A stretch of DNA of 44,772 bases from Muribaculaceae bacterium (GCA_029061255.1 JAIDSL010000137.1:1-44772), one strand, 5' to 3'; counted from the first letter of the stretch, positions 7,115 to 17,418 are shown. Numbers and translations: made by a program. The notes: a model not told the origin generated them from the letters alone.

Positions 7115-7762
7115 TCATTCTAATCTTAGTTCTCCATTTCTCCTCTCAAGCAAACTCTTTAGATATTTCATGCATCCATTAGATAGATTGACGGAAGCCA
7201 ACCTTATACATTTCAAAGGAGCGTCATTCGCAATTGTTATCTTTAAGAATTCCGGACTCTGCCATGATCCATTCACTTCAAGCCACTCAAGCTTATGACA
7301 CCCGAAAAGATTTAGCTCTTTCATATTGACACCTCCGTCAAAATAAAGATGCCTCAGATTGGGACACTTGATGAAATCGATGTTGCTTCCACCATAAATC
7401 CTAATTGTAAGTTTTTCAAGATTATGATTATTCAGAATTATATCCCTGCAGTTTTCCACCGATATCTCTTTTATGGAAGGCGCACCGCTGAAATCAATTC
7501 TTTCAATGCAGCAGTCTCCTCCACATGGATCGATGAATTCAATTTCCCCGGTAATGACTGTCACCTCCACCTTGTATTGTAAATATTCATCCTTGGGATA
7601 TGAATGATATTCCTCGATTTCATTTCTATATAAAGTTTTGACCTGACCATTTCCCCAATCGATAGTTACTTCAGGATTATCACCCGATATTCTAATACAA
7701 AGTCCATACAAATTCCCTTCAGTCCAATCAATTGGGCGAATATGTATTATTATTTTTTCCAC
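7115..7762 (-). CDS. Leucine-rich-repeat-like protein
   Basis: This 215-residue protein has irregular leucine-rich-type repeats from about residue 85 to the end (for example LEKLTIRI, LRHLYFDG, LNLFGCHKLEWLEVNG), each carrying the L-x-x-L-x-L pattern and spaced about 22 residues apart. The N-terminal 80 residues are strand-rich. No signal peptide is visible, so it is probably cytoplasmic. The only start in frame is GTG at 7762. That start overlaps the end of a 46-residue ORF by 16 bases, suggesting coupling. LRR proteins bind other proteins; a specific role is unknown. Confidence 0.7.
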   Translation of the reverse strand: MEKIIIHIRPIDWTEGNLYGLCIRISGDNPEVTIDWGNGQVKTLYRNEIEEYHSYPKDEYLQYKVEVTVITGEIEFIDPCGGDCCIERIDFSGAPSIKEISVENCRDIILNNHNLEKLTIRIYGGSNIDFIKCPNLRHLYFDGGVNMKELNLFGCHKLEWLEVNGSWQSPEFLKITIANDAPLKCIRLASVNLSNGCMKYLKSLLERRNGELRLE

Positions 7763-7887
7763 ACAAATTCTTTTATAATGACTGTATCTTCCACTCTTCT
7801 ATACATCGCGTCTCGGATGTATACTGCTCCTTCTTCTCGTAGTTTCTTAAAATCCTGTTGTCCGATTGCGTACAATGACTCTTCCAT
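7747..7887 (-). CDS. 46-residue ORF resembling the N-terminus of an AAA-ATPase-like protein
   Basis: ATG at 7887, TAA at 7747-7749. The start LYAIGQQDFKKLREEGAVYI resembles, from memory, the opening of the large Bacteroidota family with AAA-ATPase-like and PD-(D/E)XK nuclease domains (pattern YPIGxxxFxxIRxxGxxYVDKT). The rest of such a protein is missing, so this may be a truncated relic that now leads into the overlapping LRR-like gene. Alternatively it is a short real gene. A TAACTTTG promoter box lies 26 bases upstream, in favour of expression. Confidence 0.55.
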
Positions 7888-7912
7888 AATCAGTATCCTT
7901 GAAGTTTACTTG

Positions 7913-7943
7913 CAAAGTTAATAATTTTTGGTTATCATTCCAA
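7913..7943 (-). promoter_or_regulatory. Promoter of the 46-residue ORF / LRR-like gene pair
   Basis: On the minus strand TAACTTTG (7913-7920) matches the -7 element. The -33 element is a weaker TTGG about 20 bases upstream. Confidence 0.5.
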
Positions 7944-7960
7944 CGATGCCTCTCTTAAAA

Positions 7961-7991
7961 TTTGCCATTTGCAAAATTTTCATTACTTTTG
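7961..7991 (+). promoter_or_regulatory. Promoter of the DUF418 gene
   Basis: TTTG (7961-7964) and TACTTTTG (7984-7991) are separated by exactly 19 bases. The predicted start lies just before the ATG at 8015, which supports that ATG over the upstream in-frame codons at 7928. Confidence 0.8.
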
Positions 7992-8014
7992 CTTTATCAA
8001 ACTATTTCAATATC

Positions 8015-9205
8015 ATGAGTAAAACATCTTCAGTAAATCTAACGGAAAAGCCACGTCGCCATGCCAGGGTGGATGTGGCAGACGTATTAAGAGGATTCGC
8101 TGTCATGGCGATAATTCTTCTCCATTCCATCGAGCATTTTAATTTCTATTCTTTTCCAGACACGTCCGGACAACCCGCATGGCTTAACTTCACCGACAAG
8201 GCGATATGGAATGGACTTTTCTTCGCATTTGGTAGCAAGGCTTATGGAATCTTCGCATTGCTTTTTGGCTTTAGTTTCTTCATCCAGGATGACAACCAGC
8301 GGATGCGTGGCAACGATTTCCGACTCCGCTTCTGCTGGCGTCTGGTCTGCCTTTTTATAATCGGTCAGTTTGACGCTCTCTTCTTTACGGGCGAAATACT
8401 CGTGCTTTATGCTCTTGTGGGTTTTGTGTTGGTTCTTACCTGTCGTCTTTCCACAAGATGGCTAATTATCCTTGGGACTTTCTTTATCCTTCAGCCTATA
8501 TGCATATATCAGATGATTCGTGCCGGACTTGATCCCGCCTATGAGATTGTCAAGATAGATTCAGGACCTTTTTGGGACGCTACATACGCTGCACAAAGTA
8601 ATGGAACTTTTCTTGAGACAGTAAAGGTGAATCTTTGGGAAGGTCAGTTGGCAAGTCTTGCTTGGGCTTGGGAACATGGACGTCTCTTCCAGACGGCAGG
8701 GCTCTTTATCTTCGGCATGCTAATCGGACGAAGTGGTTGGTTTGGTAAGCAATATCTAAAGAATTGGGGTAGGGTGCTCGCTGCTGCGATACTGGTATAT
8801 TTTCCATTATCCGGAATCCTCAATATGATGCCTGACTATATTGAGAACTCAAACATTCTCACTCCCTTTAATATTCTTGCAGGTTCAATCGCCAACCTCT
8901 GCTTGATGCTGATGTGGGTAACTGGTATTTTATTCGCTTATTACCGAACGAAAAAACTTTCTTCCAGACTCTCTTTGCTGATCCCATATGGACGCATGAG
9001 CATGACCAACTATGTGACGCAAGGAATCATCGGATCAGCTTTATATTATAACTGGGGTCTTCATCTCCAGATGGGTATTACCGGCAGCATGCTTATCGGT
9101 ATCGCTATATTCCTCGTCCAGTGGGCAGCCTGTCGATGGTGGTTTAGCTCTCATAGCCATGGCCCTCTTGAATATGTCTGGAAGAAAGCTACCTGGATAT
9201 GGTGA
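8015..9205 (+). CDS. DUF418-family integral membrane protein
   Basis: The 396-residue protein has about ten hydrophobic segments. It opens with an RVDVADVLRGFAVMAIILLH motif as in the DUF418 / acyltransferase-3-like membrane protein family, and the C-terminal DUF418 part includes PYGRMSMTNYVTQGIIG. Family members sit in the inner membrane and are suspected of acyl transfer or transport, but no reaction is established. The ATG at 8015 is chosen because the promoter lies between it and the longer possible start. It stands alone; alaS downstream has its own promoter. Confidence 0.88.
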   Translation: MSKTSSVNLTEKPRRHARVDVADVLRGFAVMAIILLHSIEHFNFYSFPDTSGQPAWLNFTDKAIWNGLFFAFGSKAYGIFALLFGFSFFIQDDNQRMRGNDFRLRFCWRLVCLFIIGQFDALFFTGEILVLYALVGFVLVLTCRLSTRWLIILGTFFILQPICIYQMIRAGLDPAYEIVKIDSGPFWDATYAAQSNGTFLETVKVNLWEGQLASLAWAWEHGRLFQTAGLFIFGMLIGRSGWFGKQYLKNWGRVLAAAILVYFPLSGILNMMPDYIENSNILTPFNILAGSIANLCLMLMWVTGILFAYYRTKKLSSRLSLLIPYGRMSMTNYVTQGIIGSALYYNWGLHLQMGITGSMLIGIAIFLVQWAACRWWFSSHSHGPLEYVWKKATWIW

Positions 9206-9236
9206 TGTGGTGAAAGAAAAACTAATTTCTATCCAA

Positions 9237-9268
9237 TTTGCAATTTTCACTAAAAATGACTAATTTTG
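9237..9268 (+). promoter_or_regulatory. Promoter of alaS-hemW
   Basis: TTTG (9237-9240), 20 bases, then TAATTTTG (9261-9268). The leader to the alaS ATG is about 65 bases. Confidence 0.75.
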
Positions 9269-9341
9269 CACTTTAAAAGAAAAATGACAATACCGGCGAA
9301 TCCATCAGATTCCCCGAAAGAACAAAGATACTAAAACGATT

Positions 9342-11966
9342 ATGCCTACTTCAAAGGAAATCAGAGAGTCGTTCAAACGATTTTTTGAAAGCAAAGGTCA
9401 CCATATCGTGCCTTCTGCTCCTATGGTCATCAAGGATGACCCGACACTTATGTTCACCAATGCCGGAATGAATCAGTTTAAGGATATCATTCTCGGCAAC
9501 AGACCGGCAAAATATACTCGCGTGGCTGACTCACAGAAGTGTCTCCGCGTGAGCGGAAAACACAACGACCTTGAAGAGGTCGGCCACGACACTTATCATC
9601 ACACAATGTTTGAGATGCTCGGCAACTGGTCGTTTGGCGACTACTTCAAGAAGGAAGCCATCGACTGGGCTTGGGAGTATCTCGTGGATGTGCTTAAGCT
9701 GGATACGAATCGTCTTTATGCCACTGTTTTCGAAGGATATGCTCCTGAAGGCCTTGAACGCGACAATGAGGCTGCTGAATATTGGGAAGCCCATCTTCCG
9801 AAAAGCCATATCATCAACGGAAACCGCCATGATAATTTCTGGGAAATGGGCGATACAGGTCCCTGCGGTCCTTGCTCCGAAATCCATATCGACCTCCGTA
9901 GCGATGAGGAAAGGGCTGAAGTTGACGGTGCTTCACTCGTGAATAAAGATAATCCTCAGGTGATCGAGATCTGGAACCTCGTTTTCATGCAGTATGAGCG
10001 CAAGGCTGACGGACACCTTGAACCACTCCCGGCTAAGGTTATTGACACCGGAATGGGTTTCGAGCGCCTTTGTATGGCACTCCAGGGTAAGAAGTCAAAC
10101 TACGACACTGATGTCTTCACTCCCTATATCGCCAAGATAAGCGAAATCTCCGGAAAGGAATATGGCAAAGACAAGATGGTAGACGTGGCAATGCGTGTTT
10201 GCTCTGACCATTGCCGCACAATTGCGTTCTCAATAGCTGATTCGCAACTTCCGAGCAATGCAAAGGCAGGATATGTAATTCGCCGAATTCTCCGTCGCGC
10301 CGTGCGCTATGCTTACACATTCCTTGACCAGAAGAATCCGTTTATCTATCAACTCGTAGACGTGATGGTAGATCAGATGGGTGAGGCTTATCCTGAACTT
10401 GTGGCCCAGAAAGACCTTATCAAAAAAGTAATCAAGGAAGAGGAGGAATCTTTCTTGCGTACTCTCGACAAGGGTATCGGTCTTCTCGACAATCTCGTGG
10501 CTGCCGCTAAGAAAGAAGGGAAAACTGAAATCAGCGGCAAGGATGCATTCACTCTTTATGACACATACGGATTCCCTCTCGATCTTACTGAGCTCATCCT
10601 TCGCGAACAGGGCATGACTCTCGACCATAAGGGCTATGAGGAGGAAATGAACCTTCAGAAACAACGTGCACGTAACGCTGCAGCAATAGAGACCGGCGAC
10701 TGGGTTATTCTCAAGGATGGAGAACAAAAGTTTGTTGGCTATGATGTGGCAGAAAACGAATGCCGCATTCTGCGTTATCGCAAGGTGAAGCAGAAAGGCA
10801 AGGAATTCTACCAGATTATACTTGATGAGACCCCCTTCTATGGCGAGATGGGCGGTCAGGTTGGTGATAAGGGTAAACTTATCGACTCCAACGGTGAGGA
10901 AATTGAAATCTTCGATACCAAGAGAGAAAATAATGTAAGCGTCCATCTCACATATAAGCTCCCTGAAAATCCGGCTGATACTTTCAAGGCTGTAATTGAC
11001 ACGGATGCAAGAGCTGCCACATCTGCCAATCACTCCGCTACCCACCTCCTTCATGAAGCTCTTCGTGAAGTGCTTGGCACCCATGTTGAGCAGAAAGGAT
11101 CATACGTTTCTCCCGAGTCTTTGCGCTTTGACTTCTCTCATTTCCAGAAAGTGACCCCTGAAGAGTTGCGCAAGGTGGAGCATATAGTCAATGCCCGTAT
11201 CCGAAAGGCTATGCCTCTTGATGAGCATCGTGATATGCCTATTGCAGATGCTAAAGCTCTTGGTGCCATGGCTCTCTTCGGCGAGAAATATGGCGATAAG
11301 GTTCGCGTTGTGAAATTCGGTGATTCTGTGGAGCTTTGCGGTGGTACACACGTTGCCAATACCGGAAATATCGGTATGGTACGCATTGTGTCAGAAAGCA
11401 GCATTGCAGCCGGAATTCGTCGTATAGAGGCGGTCAGCGGAGCTGGAGTGGAGAAAATTCTTGATGATTTCCAGGACCTTTCAGTTGCTTTGTCAGAGCT
11501 TCTTGGAGCTACCGGAAATATTCGTGCATCTGTTGAAAAAGCCCTTAAGGAGAATAGTGATCTTCGCAAGCAGGTTGAAGAAGCCATGGCAGAGCGCATT
11601 GATAACCTTGCTACAGAGCTTCTTGAGAAAGCAAAGGATATCAATGGAGTGAAAGTCATTGAATTGGTAGGAATCAGAGTGCCGGATATGGTCAAGAATG
11701 TAGCATTTACTATCAGGAAGAAGAGTCCGGAACATACTGTGTTTGTAGGTGCTACTATGTCTCCTGATAAGAAACCACTCTTGACTGTAATGCTCTCTGA
11801 TGATGTGGTTAAGACAGGTGCCAATGCAGGTCAGATCGTGCGTGAGGCTGCCAAACTCATCAAAGGTGGCGGTGGCGGCCAGCCCTTCTTCGCCCAAGCA
11901 GGCGGCAAGGATATAGAAGGTCTCTCTGCAGCCCGCGACAAAATCTTTGAGCTCCTTGCTCTTTAA
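9342..11966 (+). CDS. alaS: Alanine--tRNA ligase
   Basis: Full-length (874 residues) alanyl-tRNA synthetase, which charges tRNA-Ala in the cytoplasm. The class II catalytic core is recognisable at the N-terminus ([53 protein letters not shown]). The editing domain carries the zinc-binding HSATH motif near residues 565-569 and the later CGGTH motif near residue 667. The C-terminal oligomerisation/C-Ala part ends with the Gly-rich [14 protein letters not shown]. Nothing is missing. hemW begins seven bases after the stop, so the two are probably co-transcribed. Confidence 0.98.
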   Translation: MPTSKEIRESFKRFFESKGHHIVPSAPMVIKDDPTLMFTNAGMNQFKDIILGNRPAKYTRVADSQKCLRVSGKHNDLEEVGHDTYHHTMFEMLGNWSFGDYFKKEAIDWAWEYLVDVLKLDTNRLYATVFEGYAPEGLERDNEAAEYWEAHLPKSHIINGNRHDNFWEMGDTGPCGPCSEIHIDLRSDEERAEVDGASLVNKDNPQVIEIWNLVFMQYERKADGHLEPLPAKVIDTGMGFERLCMALQGKKSNYDTDVFTPYIAKISEISGKEYGKDKMVDVAMRVCSDHCRTIAFSIADSQLPSNAKAGYVIRRILRRAVRYAYTFLDQKNPFIYQLVDVMVDQMGEAYPELVAQKDLIKKVIKEEEESFLRTLDKGIGLLDNLVAAAKKEGKTEISGKDAFTLYDTYGFPLDLTELILREQGMTLDHKGYEEEMNLQKQRARNAAAIETGDWVILKDGEQKFVGYDVAENECRILRYRKVKQKGKEFYQIILDETPFYGEMGGQVGDKGKLIDSNGEEIEIFDTKRENNVSVHLTYKLPENPADTFKAVIDTDARAATSANHSATHLLHEALREVLGTHVEQKGSYVSPESLRFDFSHFQKVTPEELRKVEHIVNARIRKAMPLDEHRDMPIADAKALGAMALFGEKYGDKVRVVKFGDSVELCGGTHVANTGNIGMVRIVSESSIAAGIRRIEAVSGAGVEKILDDFQDLSVALSELLGATGNIRASVEKALKENSDLRKQVEEAMAERIDNLATELLEKAKDINGVKVIELVGIRVPDMVKNVAFTIRKKSPEHTVFVGATMSPDKKPLLTVMLSDDVVKTGANAGQIVREAAKLIKGGGGGQPFFAQAGGKDIEGLSAARDKIFELLAL

Positions 11967-11973
11967 TACGTTC

Positions 11974-13179
11974 ATGCAAAGAGAAGCAGAAGGCACTGAT
12001 AATATAGAGGTTGCATCCGAAAGGGGAGGACTCTATATCCACATTGCTTATTGCCGTAAGAAATGTATCTACTGTGACTTCTTCAGCGCAGGAGACAGGA
12101 TTGCTGACTGGCATAGCTACGTAAATGCTCTCTGCTCCGAATTTAAAGAAAGAATAAAAGAAATGGCGTGCCCGCTCCGTACTGTATATATCGGAGGGGG
12201 CACGCCCTCGCTTATGCCGGAGGAGGAATTTCTTCGTCTTTGTGAATTTATAAAGCCATATCTGAGTCACGTGGAGGAATTTACTATAGAGGTGAATCCT
12301 GACGATGTGGATGAGCATATGCTTGGAGTATGGAGAAAAGGGGGTGTCAATCGGCTGAGTATGGGTATCCAGACTTTTGATGATGATGCATTGCACTCTA
12401 TTGGAAGGCGACACACCGGCAAGGAGGCTATGGAAGCTTTTCATCTTGCCAGAAATGCTTTCGGAAACGTCTCTATCGACCTTATCTTCGGACTTCCCAG
12501 ACAAACACTGGCTATGTGGAGACAGGACCTTAAGACTGCTATAAGCTTGCGTCCTGAGCATATCTCAGCATATTCTTTGATGTATGAGGAAGGAACGGCG
12601 CTTACTGCATTGCGCAACAACGGTAAGTTGATTGAAGCTCCTGAGGAAGTCACCGAACAGATGTTTCTCCTCCTCATTGATGAGTTGAAAAAATCAGGAT
12701 ATGAACATTATGAGACCAGTAACTTCGCACTTCCCGGATATAGGAGCCTGCATAATTCGTCATACTGGCTGCAAAAGCCTTATCTTGGATTAGGACCATC
12801 TGCCCATAGCTATGATGGAATGAAGACGAGAAAGGCCAATAGGCCGGATTTAAGAGGCTATATAGACTTTTGGACATCTTCTCATCCTGAAAAAAAAGAT
12901 TCCACCCCATTTTATGAGATGGAATCCCTTTCATTGGGAGAACTAATTGAAGAATACGTGATGACCAGAATGCGAATGAAAGAAGGAATTCCTCTTGACG
13001 ATTTTCGATCCAGATTTGGAGACTCAGCCTATGCTTCGCTGATGGCTAATTGCAAGCCACTGCTTAAAAGGGGAGCACTCGTTTCAAATGGAAAGAATAT
13101 CTTCATTAGCGAAAAAGATATCCTTGTTTCCGACTCAATCATTCTTGATATGCTGGTTGATAATTTCACGAATGTCTAA
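11974..13179 (+). CDS. hemW: HemW-like radical SAM protein (coproporphyrinogen III oxidase-like)
   Basis: The 401-residue protein has the radical SAM signature CRKKCIYC in a GLYIHIAYC context, followed by VYIGGGTPSLMPEEE and SMGIQTFDD, all typical of HemW. HemW is a [4Fe-4S] protein that binds haem and delivers it to target proteins; it is often mis-annotated as HemN. The length and N-terminus fit HemW rather than the longer HemN. The ATG at 11974 is preferred to a TTG at 11947 that would overlap alaS. The 3' end overlaps the convergent DUF4249 gene by 45 bases, with no room for a terminator between them. Confidence 0.9.
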   Translation: MQREAEGTDNIEVASERGGLYIHIAYCRKKCIYCDFFSAGDRIADWHSYVNALCSEFKERIKEMACPLRTVYIGGGTPSLMPEEEFLRLCEFIKPYLSHVEEFTIEVNPDDVDEHMLGVWRKGGVNRLSMGIQTFDDDALHSIGRRHTGKEAMEAFHLARNAFGNVSIDLIFGLPRQTLAMWRQDLKTAISLRPEHISAYSLMYEEGTALTALRNNGKLIEAPEEVTEQMFLLLIDELKKSGYEHYETSNFALPGYRSLHNSSYWLQKPYLGLGPSAHSYDGMKTRKANRPDLRGYIDFWTSSHPEKKDSTPFYEMESLSLGELIEEYVMTRMRMKEGIPLDDFRSRFGDSAYASLMANCKPLLKRGALVSNGKNIFISEKDILVSDSIILDMLVDNFTNV

Positions 13180-14217
13180 CTCGTATATAGAGTTTGCTTT
13201 GGCTGCCACTATTCCGGCTCCGGTAGAGACATTGCTGAATTCAAAAACAGCATCTCCCAATCCGACTCCTCCTAAAGCTCCGCTTATGCCTTCTGTATTG
13301 GCCCAAAGCGACATCATGTAGTTATAATATGCTTTTGTAATATGTCCAAATTCAACGTTGAGCAAGAGCTTTTGATCCATACCGGGATGATCACTATAGT
13401 TACAAAAATAACTTCCACTCAATGGAACCTCAAGGTTATACTGCTTGCCTGAAATCTGACGATCGGAAAATACGGTGTATAATCCATATGCATCTGTTAT
13501 GATTGTTTCCAAGGGAGTGATATGTTCTGAAAACAAGGGTTCAAAGCCATAATCGGGGTTAATCCTCACGGACTCTACGCTCGGTTGATAATGTCCATCT
13601 TCTGAATTCTGGCGTATGGAGGCTCCTGTCTGCATATCGAAGATGTAATAATTGCTTATTGAGATCGGATCAGTAAACTTGACACTTAGCATCATGTCAA
13701 ATTCCGCATTATAAGTGTCATTACCATCGGTGAATGAAGAATTCAATTTGGTGATCCTTGTCTCCACATCGTCTATTTCCACCGGATAAGGAATAGTGAC
13801 CTCAGCATATGCTTCACCATAGTTTTTATCTTTTGCGATGATCTTTATTTTGTCGCCACTCTTGGGAATATATTGGGCAGCAAAATAGCAATCCACTCCA
13901 TTAGGACGACTCCAAAATGCACCGCCACCATCCTCTGAATGAAAGCGTAAAACTAACCTCTCTTCCAGCTCGTCATTTACATACAGATAAACTTCGGCTT
14001 CTTTCAAACTTATGTCAAGCCCAACCGTTGGGGTTCCTTCAGTGTATCTCCATGTCCTTGTCACCTCTACGTTGATTTTCTCTCCGGCCGTAAGAAGAGA
14101 ATTTATGCATACCACGGGATTGCTCTTGATGTCCGGTTCAAAATTAGTATAGCAGCTTGACAAAAACATTAAATAAGTCAAGAGAATAAGCGAGTTCTTT
14201 TTAAAAATTGTTCTCAT
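13135..14217 (-). CDS. DUF4249 lipoprotein, partner of the TonB receptor
   Basis: The 360-residue protein begins with a lipoprotein signal, hydrophobic LILLTYLMF followed by lipobox LSSC with Cys near residue 21, so it is exported and lipid-anchored. The remainder is strand-rich and matches DUF4249, a family routinely encoded next to STN-type TonB-dependent receptors in Bacteroidota. Start at 14217 is chosen because a longer reading would overlap the receptor gene; ATG 14223 is also possible. It lies 13 bases after the receptor stop and so is last in the operon. A role in capturing or handing over the receptor's ligand is inferred. Ligand unknown. Confidence 0.88.
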   Translation of the reverse strand: MRTIFKKNSLILLTYLMFLSSCYTNFEPDIKSNPVVCINSLLTAGEKINVEVTRTWRYTEGTPTVGLDISLKEAEVYLYVNDELEERLVLRFHSEDGGGAFWSRPNGVDCYFAAQYIPKSGDKIKIIAKDKNYGEAYAEVTIPYPVEIDDVETRITKLNSSFTDGNDTYNAEFDMMLSVKFTDPISISNYYIFDMQTGASIRQNSEDGHYQPSVESVRINPDYGFEPLFSEHITPLETIITDAYGLYTVFSDRQISGKQYNLEVPLSGSYFCNYSDHPGMDQKLLLNVEFGHITKAYYNYMMSLWANTEGISGALGGVGLGDAVFEFSNVSTGAGIVAAKANSIYELDIREIINQHIKND

Positions 14218-14230
14218 TATCATTAGTTGT

Positions 14231-16942
14231 TTAGAATAACCAAGTGTAAGAAACTGAAGGAATGATAGGAATGGCCCTGACATGTTGGAACACTTCATTT
14301 GAATGATAATTACCCGAAGGATCATAATATCCTATATCGCTATCTCGTCTGACAGCTATGACATTCATGTAGCTATAAGCATTATACACACTGAATGTCC
14401 AATATCCTCTTTTTGTCTTGCGAGTCGCCGACAGGTCAAGACGATGGTAAAATGGCAGACGATAGTTGTTGGTCGTCTCTTGATAATCCATGTCGAAATG
14501 CCATGGCCCCAACAAGGGATCGCTCCAGCATTGCAAAGGCAATGTGATTCTATTGCCGCTCATTCCGGTCCAGGATGCTCCAACATACCACTTGTCGTTG
14601 ATCTTCCAATTTAGAGCCACGTTGATTTTATGACGGTTGTCAAATCTTGCAGGATACCATTCCCCTTTATTTTTCTCCGGGAATCGCCTGTCTGCCCACA
14701 AAAGGGAGTAAGCTATATGCCCCGTAATATTGCCGTATTCTTTTGTCACTTTAAAATCTATTCCCTTTGCTTTTCCTTCTCCGATTCCTAATTTCTCTGT
14801 CCAAGAGCTTGAAGGAGGTATCAGGTAGTAATCATCCGTATAGTCAACCAGATTGTGCATCCATTTGTAGTATCCTTCAATTGAGAAGGTATATTGTTTG
14901 TCTGGTGTAGACCAATATGCCCCTAAAGCAATTTTATCTGCAGTCTGAGGTTTTTGATCGCCTGTGATCGGAATCCATTGGTCGGTAGGGAGAGAGATGC
15001 TGCTCTCGGCCAATTGATGCACATATTGTACAGACTTTGAGTATCCGGCCTTGATGGCAAAGTTATGACATGGAGTCACTCTAAGGGAAATGCGAGGGGA
15101 GAGGTTACCCTTAGTCTTACCTCCTATGTTAAATAAGCTATAATGGAGTCCCGCATTAGCCCTAAGCCAGTTGCCCAATGAATAATCATCAGATAAGTAA
15201 AAGTTAACTTCATTGGCGTGATAATGAGGCACATTATCATAAGCCTTTATCCAATCGTTGTCCTTGGTCAAAGTATGCACTCCACGTGTGGGGAGAAAGG
15301 AATGATGTGTATACGATGCTCCGAAATCTAATTTGTTTTCCGGAGTAAGGAGATAATTGAAGTCAGTTCGAAGTATGATGTCGTTGATGTTGTTTTTATG
15401 ATTATAGGTTGTTTTTGTGAAACTGTTGACATTGTCGCCTGTGATGTCATAATCTTCTTTGTGGTTGCGTAAGGATGAGAAATAGCGCGTGAAAGCTCCG
15501 GTTACCTCACCAAATAGTTTTGGCGAGAATACATATTTCCAACCGGCTGAGGCCACAATATTTCCCCAAATCATCTTTGCTCTTGTGTCAGTGTATGAAT
15601 TGTCTCTTTCTGATTCCGGTTTTAGTATTGGTTTGGTGATTCCTCCAATAATTCCATTATTATCTTCAATTACGTAATCATAATCATAGTTTAACTTGTC
15701 TTTATCATCTTCTCCTGCATACAAGTAATCTTCACCATAGTAAAACATGACATATGCACTTGAGCGATCCGAAAAATGATGGTTCAATTTCGTGTTGATG
15801 TCTGTGAAAGCATATCTGAAATGAGTGTTGTAAGAATCGTTAATCTTATTCGCTATTGCTATTGCCGGAATAGTAAGAAGATCATACCACGAACGTCGTA
15901 TAGCAAACGAATACGAGGTCTTGTCTTTTATTATAGGCCCATTTATGTCGAAGGCTCCTGACGTGAGTCCAAGCCTGAAACTTCCATGATGTTCTTTGAG
16001 CGATCCATCTTTAGTGTGAACATCCATAAATGAGGCAAGCCTACCATCATATTTTGCAGGGAAGGTTGTCTTATAAAAGTCTACATTGCGAAGTGCTTCT
16101 GTATTAAATGCAGAGAAAAGGCCTCCGAAATGATTGATTTGGTAAAGAGGAATGTTGTCAAGCATATAAAGGTTTTCATCTGTGTCTCCACCATGCACAT
16201 ACATTCCTGCCATACCTTCTATTCCGGCTGATACCCCAGGCTCTAACTGAATTGTCTTTACCACATCGCTTTCGCCAAATATGACGGGGGTGGCTTTTAT
16301 GGCAGTATTTGTCAGGTTAAGGCTTCCTATTTCTGTCGTCAACATCGCTTTTGTGTTGTTTACGGTTGCATTGACAGTCACTTCCTCCAATTCATGCGTC
16401 ATCGCAAGATTGATGTTCAATTGCCTGTTTTTTGTCAATGAGAATTTTCCGGATAAATAGGGATCGAATCCTACATATTGCACTTTTAAATCCACCTCTC
16501 CTCCAGGTATGGTAAGCGAATAGAATCCATTGGCATTTGTGACAGCTGCTTTGCCTGATTTAAGATCGATGACTGTCGCTCCCACAAGAGCTTCATCATT
16601 TCCCGCTTCTTTTACAAATCCACTTATGGTGTATTTGGATATGTTAGTGGTTTTGTCACGCCTGAGAGTGACATTGTTTCCTTTGATCTTATATGTGATC
16701 CCGGATCCTTTGAATATGTTGCTCAGCACTTCGGTGAGTGGTGTATCTTTTGCTTTTACTGATACCTTTAAATGCTTGAGTAGATCTGCCGGATATATGA
16801 AGTTCTTTCCGGTCTGCTGCATTAGATCGGCAAATACACTCTCGGCATCTTTATTGTTAGCAGTCAGCGTTACATTTTGTGAGTGCAAAGACATGGTTGC
16901 AAATGCCATAATCATTGCCACTCCTGCAATTTTTTTCTTCAT
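14231..16942 (-). CDS. TonB-dependent outer-membrane receptor with STN and carboxypeptidase-D-like domains
   Basis: The 903-residue protein has a Sec signal peptide (about 1-21). It is followed by an STN secretin/TonB short domain (about 25-95), a CarboxypepD-regulatory-like beta-sandwich (about 108-185, GATVIDLKSGKAAVTNANGF), a plug (about 200-320, with DVVKTIQLEPGV and MYVHGGDTDENLYMLDNIP) and a 22-strand-type barrel ending in aromatic Phe. The STN domain marks receptors that signal to an anti-sigma factor, and one is encoded immediately upstream. Together with the DUF4249 lipoprotein this forms a TonB-driven uptake and transcription-feedback unit. The substrate cannot be told from the sequence; no SusD-like partner is present, which argues against a standard glycan-utilisation locus. 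Confidence 0.95.
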   Translation of the reverse strand: MKKKIAGVAMIMAFATMSLHSQNVTLTANNKDAESVFADLMQQTGKNFIYPADLLKHLKVSVKAKDTPLTEVLSNIFKGSGITYKIKGNNVTLRRDKTTNISKYTISGFVKEAGNDEALVGATVIDLKSGKAAVTNANGFYSLTIPGGEVDLKVQYVGFDPYLSGKFSLTKNRQLNINLAMTHELEEVTVNATVNNTKAMLTTEIGSLNLTNTAIKATPVIFGESDVVKTIQLEPGVSAGIEGMAGMYVHGGDTDENLYMLDNIPLYQINHFGGLFSAFNTEALRNVDFYKTTFPAKYDGRLASFMDVHTKDGSLKEHHGSFRLGLTSGAFDINGPIIKDKTSYSFAIRRSWYDLLTIPAIAIANKINDSYNTHFRYAFTDINTKLNHHFSDRSSAYVMFYYGEDYLYAGEDDKDKLNYDYDYVIEDNNGIIGGITKPILKPESERDNSYTDTRAKMIWGNIVASAGWKYVFSPKLFGEVTGAFTRYFSSLRNHKEDYDITGDNVNSFTKTTYNHKNNINDIILRTDFNYLLTPENKLDFGASYTHHSFLPTRGVHTLTKDNDWIKAYDNVPHYHANEVNFYLSDDYSLGNWLRANAGLHYSLFNIGGKTKGNLSPRISLRVTPCHNFAIKAGYSKSVQYVHQLAESSISLPTDQWIPITGDQKPQTADKIALGAYWSTPDKQYTFSIEGYYKWMHNLVDYTDDYYLIPPSSSWTEKLGIGEGKAKGIDFKVTKEYGNITGHIAYSLLWADRRFPEKNKGEWYPARFDNRHKINVALNWKINDKWYVGASWTGMSGNRITLPLQCWSDPLLGPWHFDMDYQETTNNYRLPFYHRLDLSATRKTKRGYWTFSVYNAYSYMNVIAVRRDSDIGYYDPSGNYHSNEVFQHVRAIPIIPSVSYTWLF

Positions 16943-17418
16943 TCTTGATTATCTTTGGAAGATATAGTTAGATTAGTATTAAATAAATCGTTGATGGTTT
17001 CCACTACATCTGATGCAGTTCCTTCATAAGATATTGTCACCATTATTTCCTCATCAGGGACGTTCTTGATTGTGACATCATACACGCGTTCTATCTCAGC
17101 CACCACATCTTTTAACGGCGCATTATTAAACTGAATCTTGGAAATCTTCACATCCATTGGCTTTTTGTCATCTATCCGAATGTCTGTAATGTTCTCGTTA
17201 GATTCTGTATGTGATTCATATGATGAAAAGAAATAGATTGAGGCTGATGCCGCTAATACTACAGCTACCGCACACGCAGCAGCAAATTTGCGCCTGAATG
17301 TTGATAAGTGGTGTGTTAATTTGAATCTTCTCCAACCTTCACGAGGCAATAAAGCCCCTTCTTTGAAGTGGCCTGCTACAAACTTAAGACTTTCCTCTTT
17401 AATCTTTAATTCTGTCAT
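16939..17418 (-). CDS. Short anti-sigma factor (FecR-like C-terminal / STN-like domain)
   Basis: The 159-residue protein has a short cytoplasmic part (1-45), a single membrane helix (about 45-66, FAAACAVAVVLAASASIYFF) and a periplasmic region. The last 65 residues (FNNAPLKDVVAEIERVYDVT...) match the DUF4974/STN-like domain at the end of FecR-type anti-sigma factors. The usual central FecR beta-domain is missing: family members are typically about 300 residues or more. Its stop overlaps the receptor start by four bases. It would hold the adjacent ECF sigma factor until contact with the receptor's STN domain releases it. Confidence 0.82.
   Translation of the reverse strand: MTELKIKEESLKFVAGHFKEGALLPREGWRRFKLTHHLSTFRRKFAAACAVAVVLAASASIYFFSSYESHTESNENITDIRIDDKKPMDVKISKIQFNNAPLKDVVAEIERVYDVTIKNVPDEEIMVTISYEGTASDVVETINDLFNTNLTISSKDNQE

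Noticed and set aside
10230..11084. Long minus-strand frames across alaS
   Set aside because: alaS is certain by its motifs over its full length; the opposite frames match nothing and come from codon bias.
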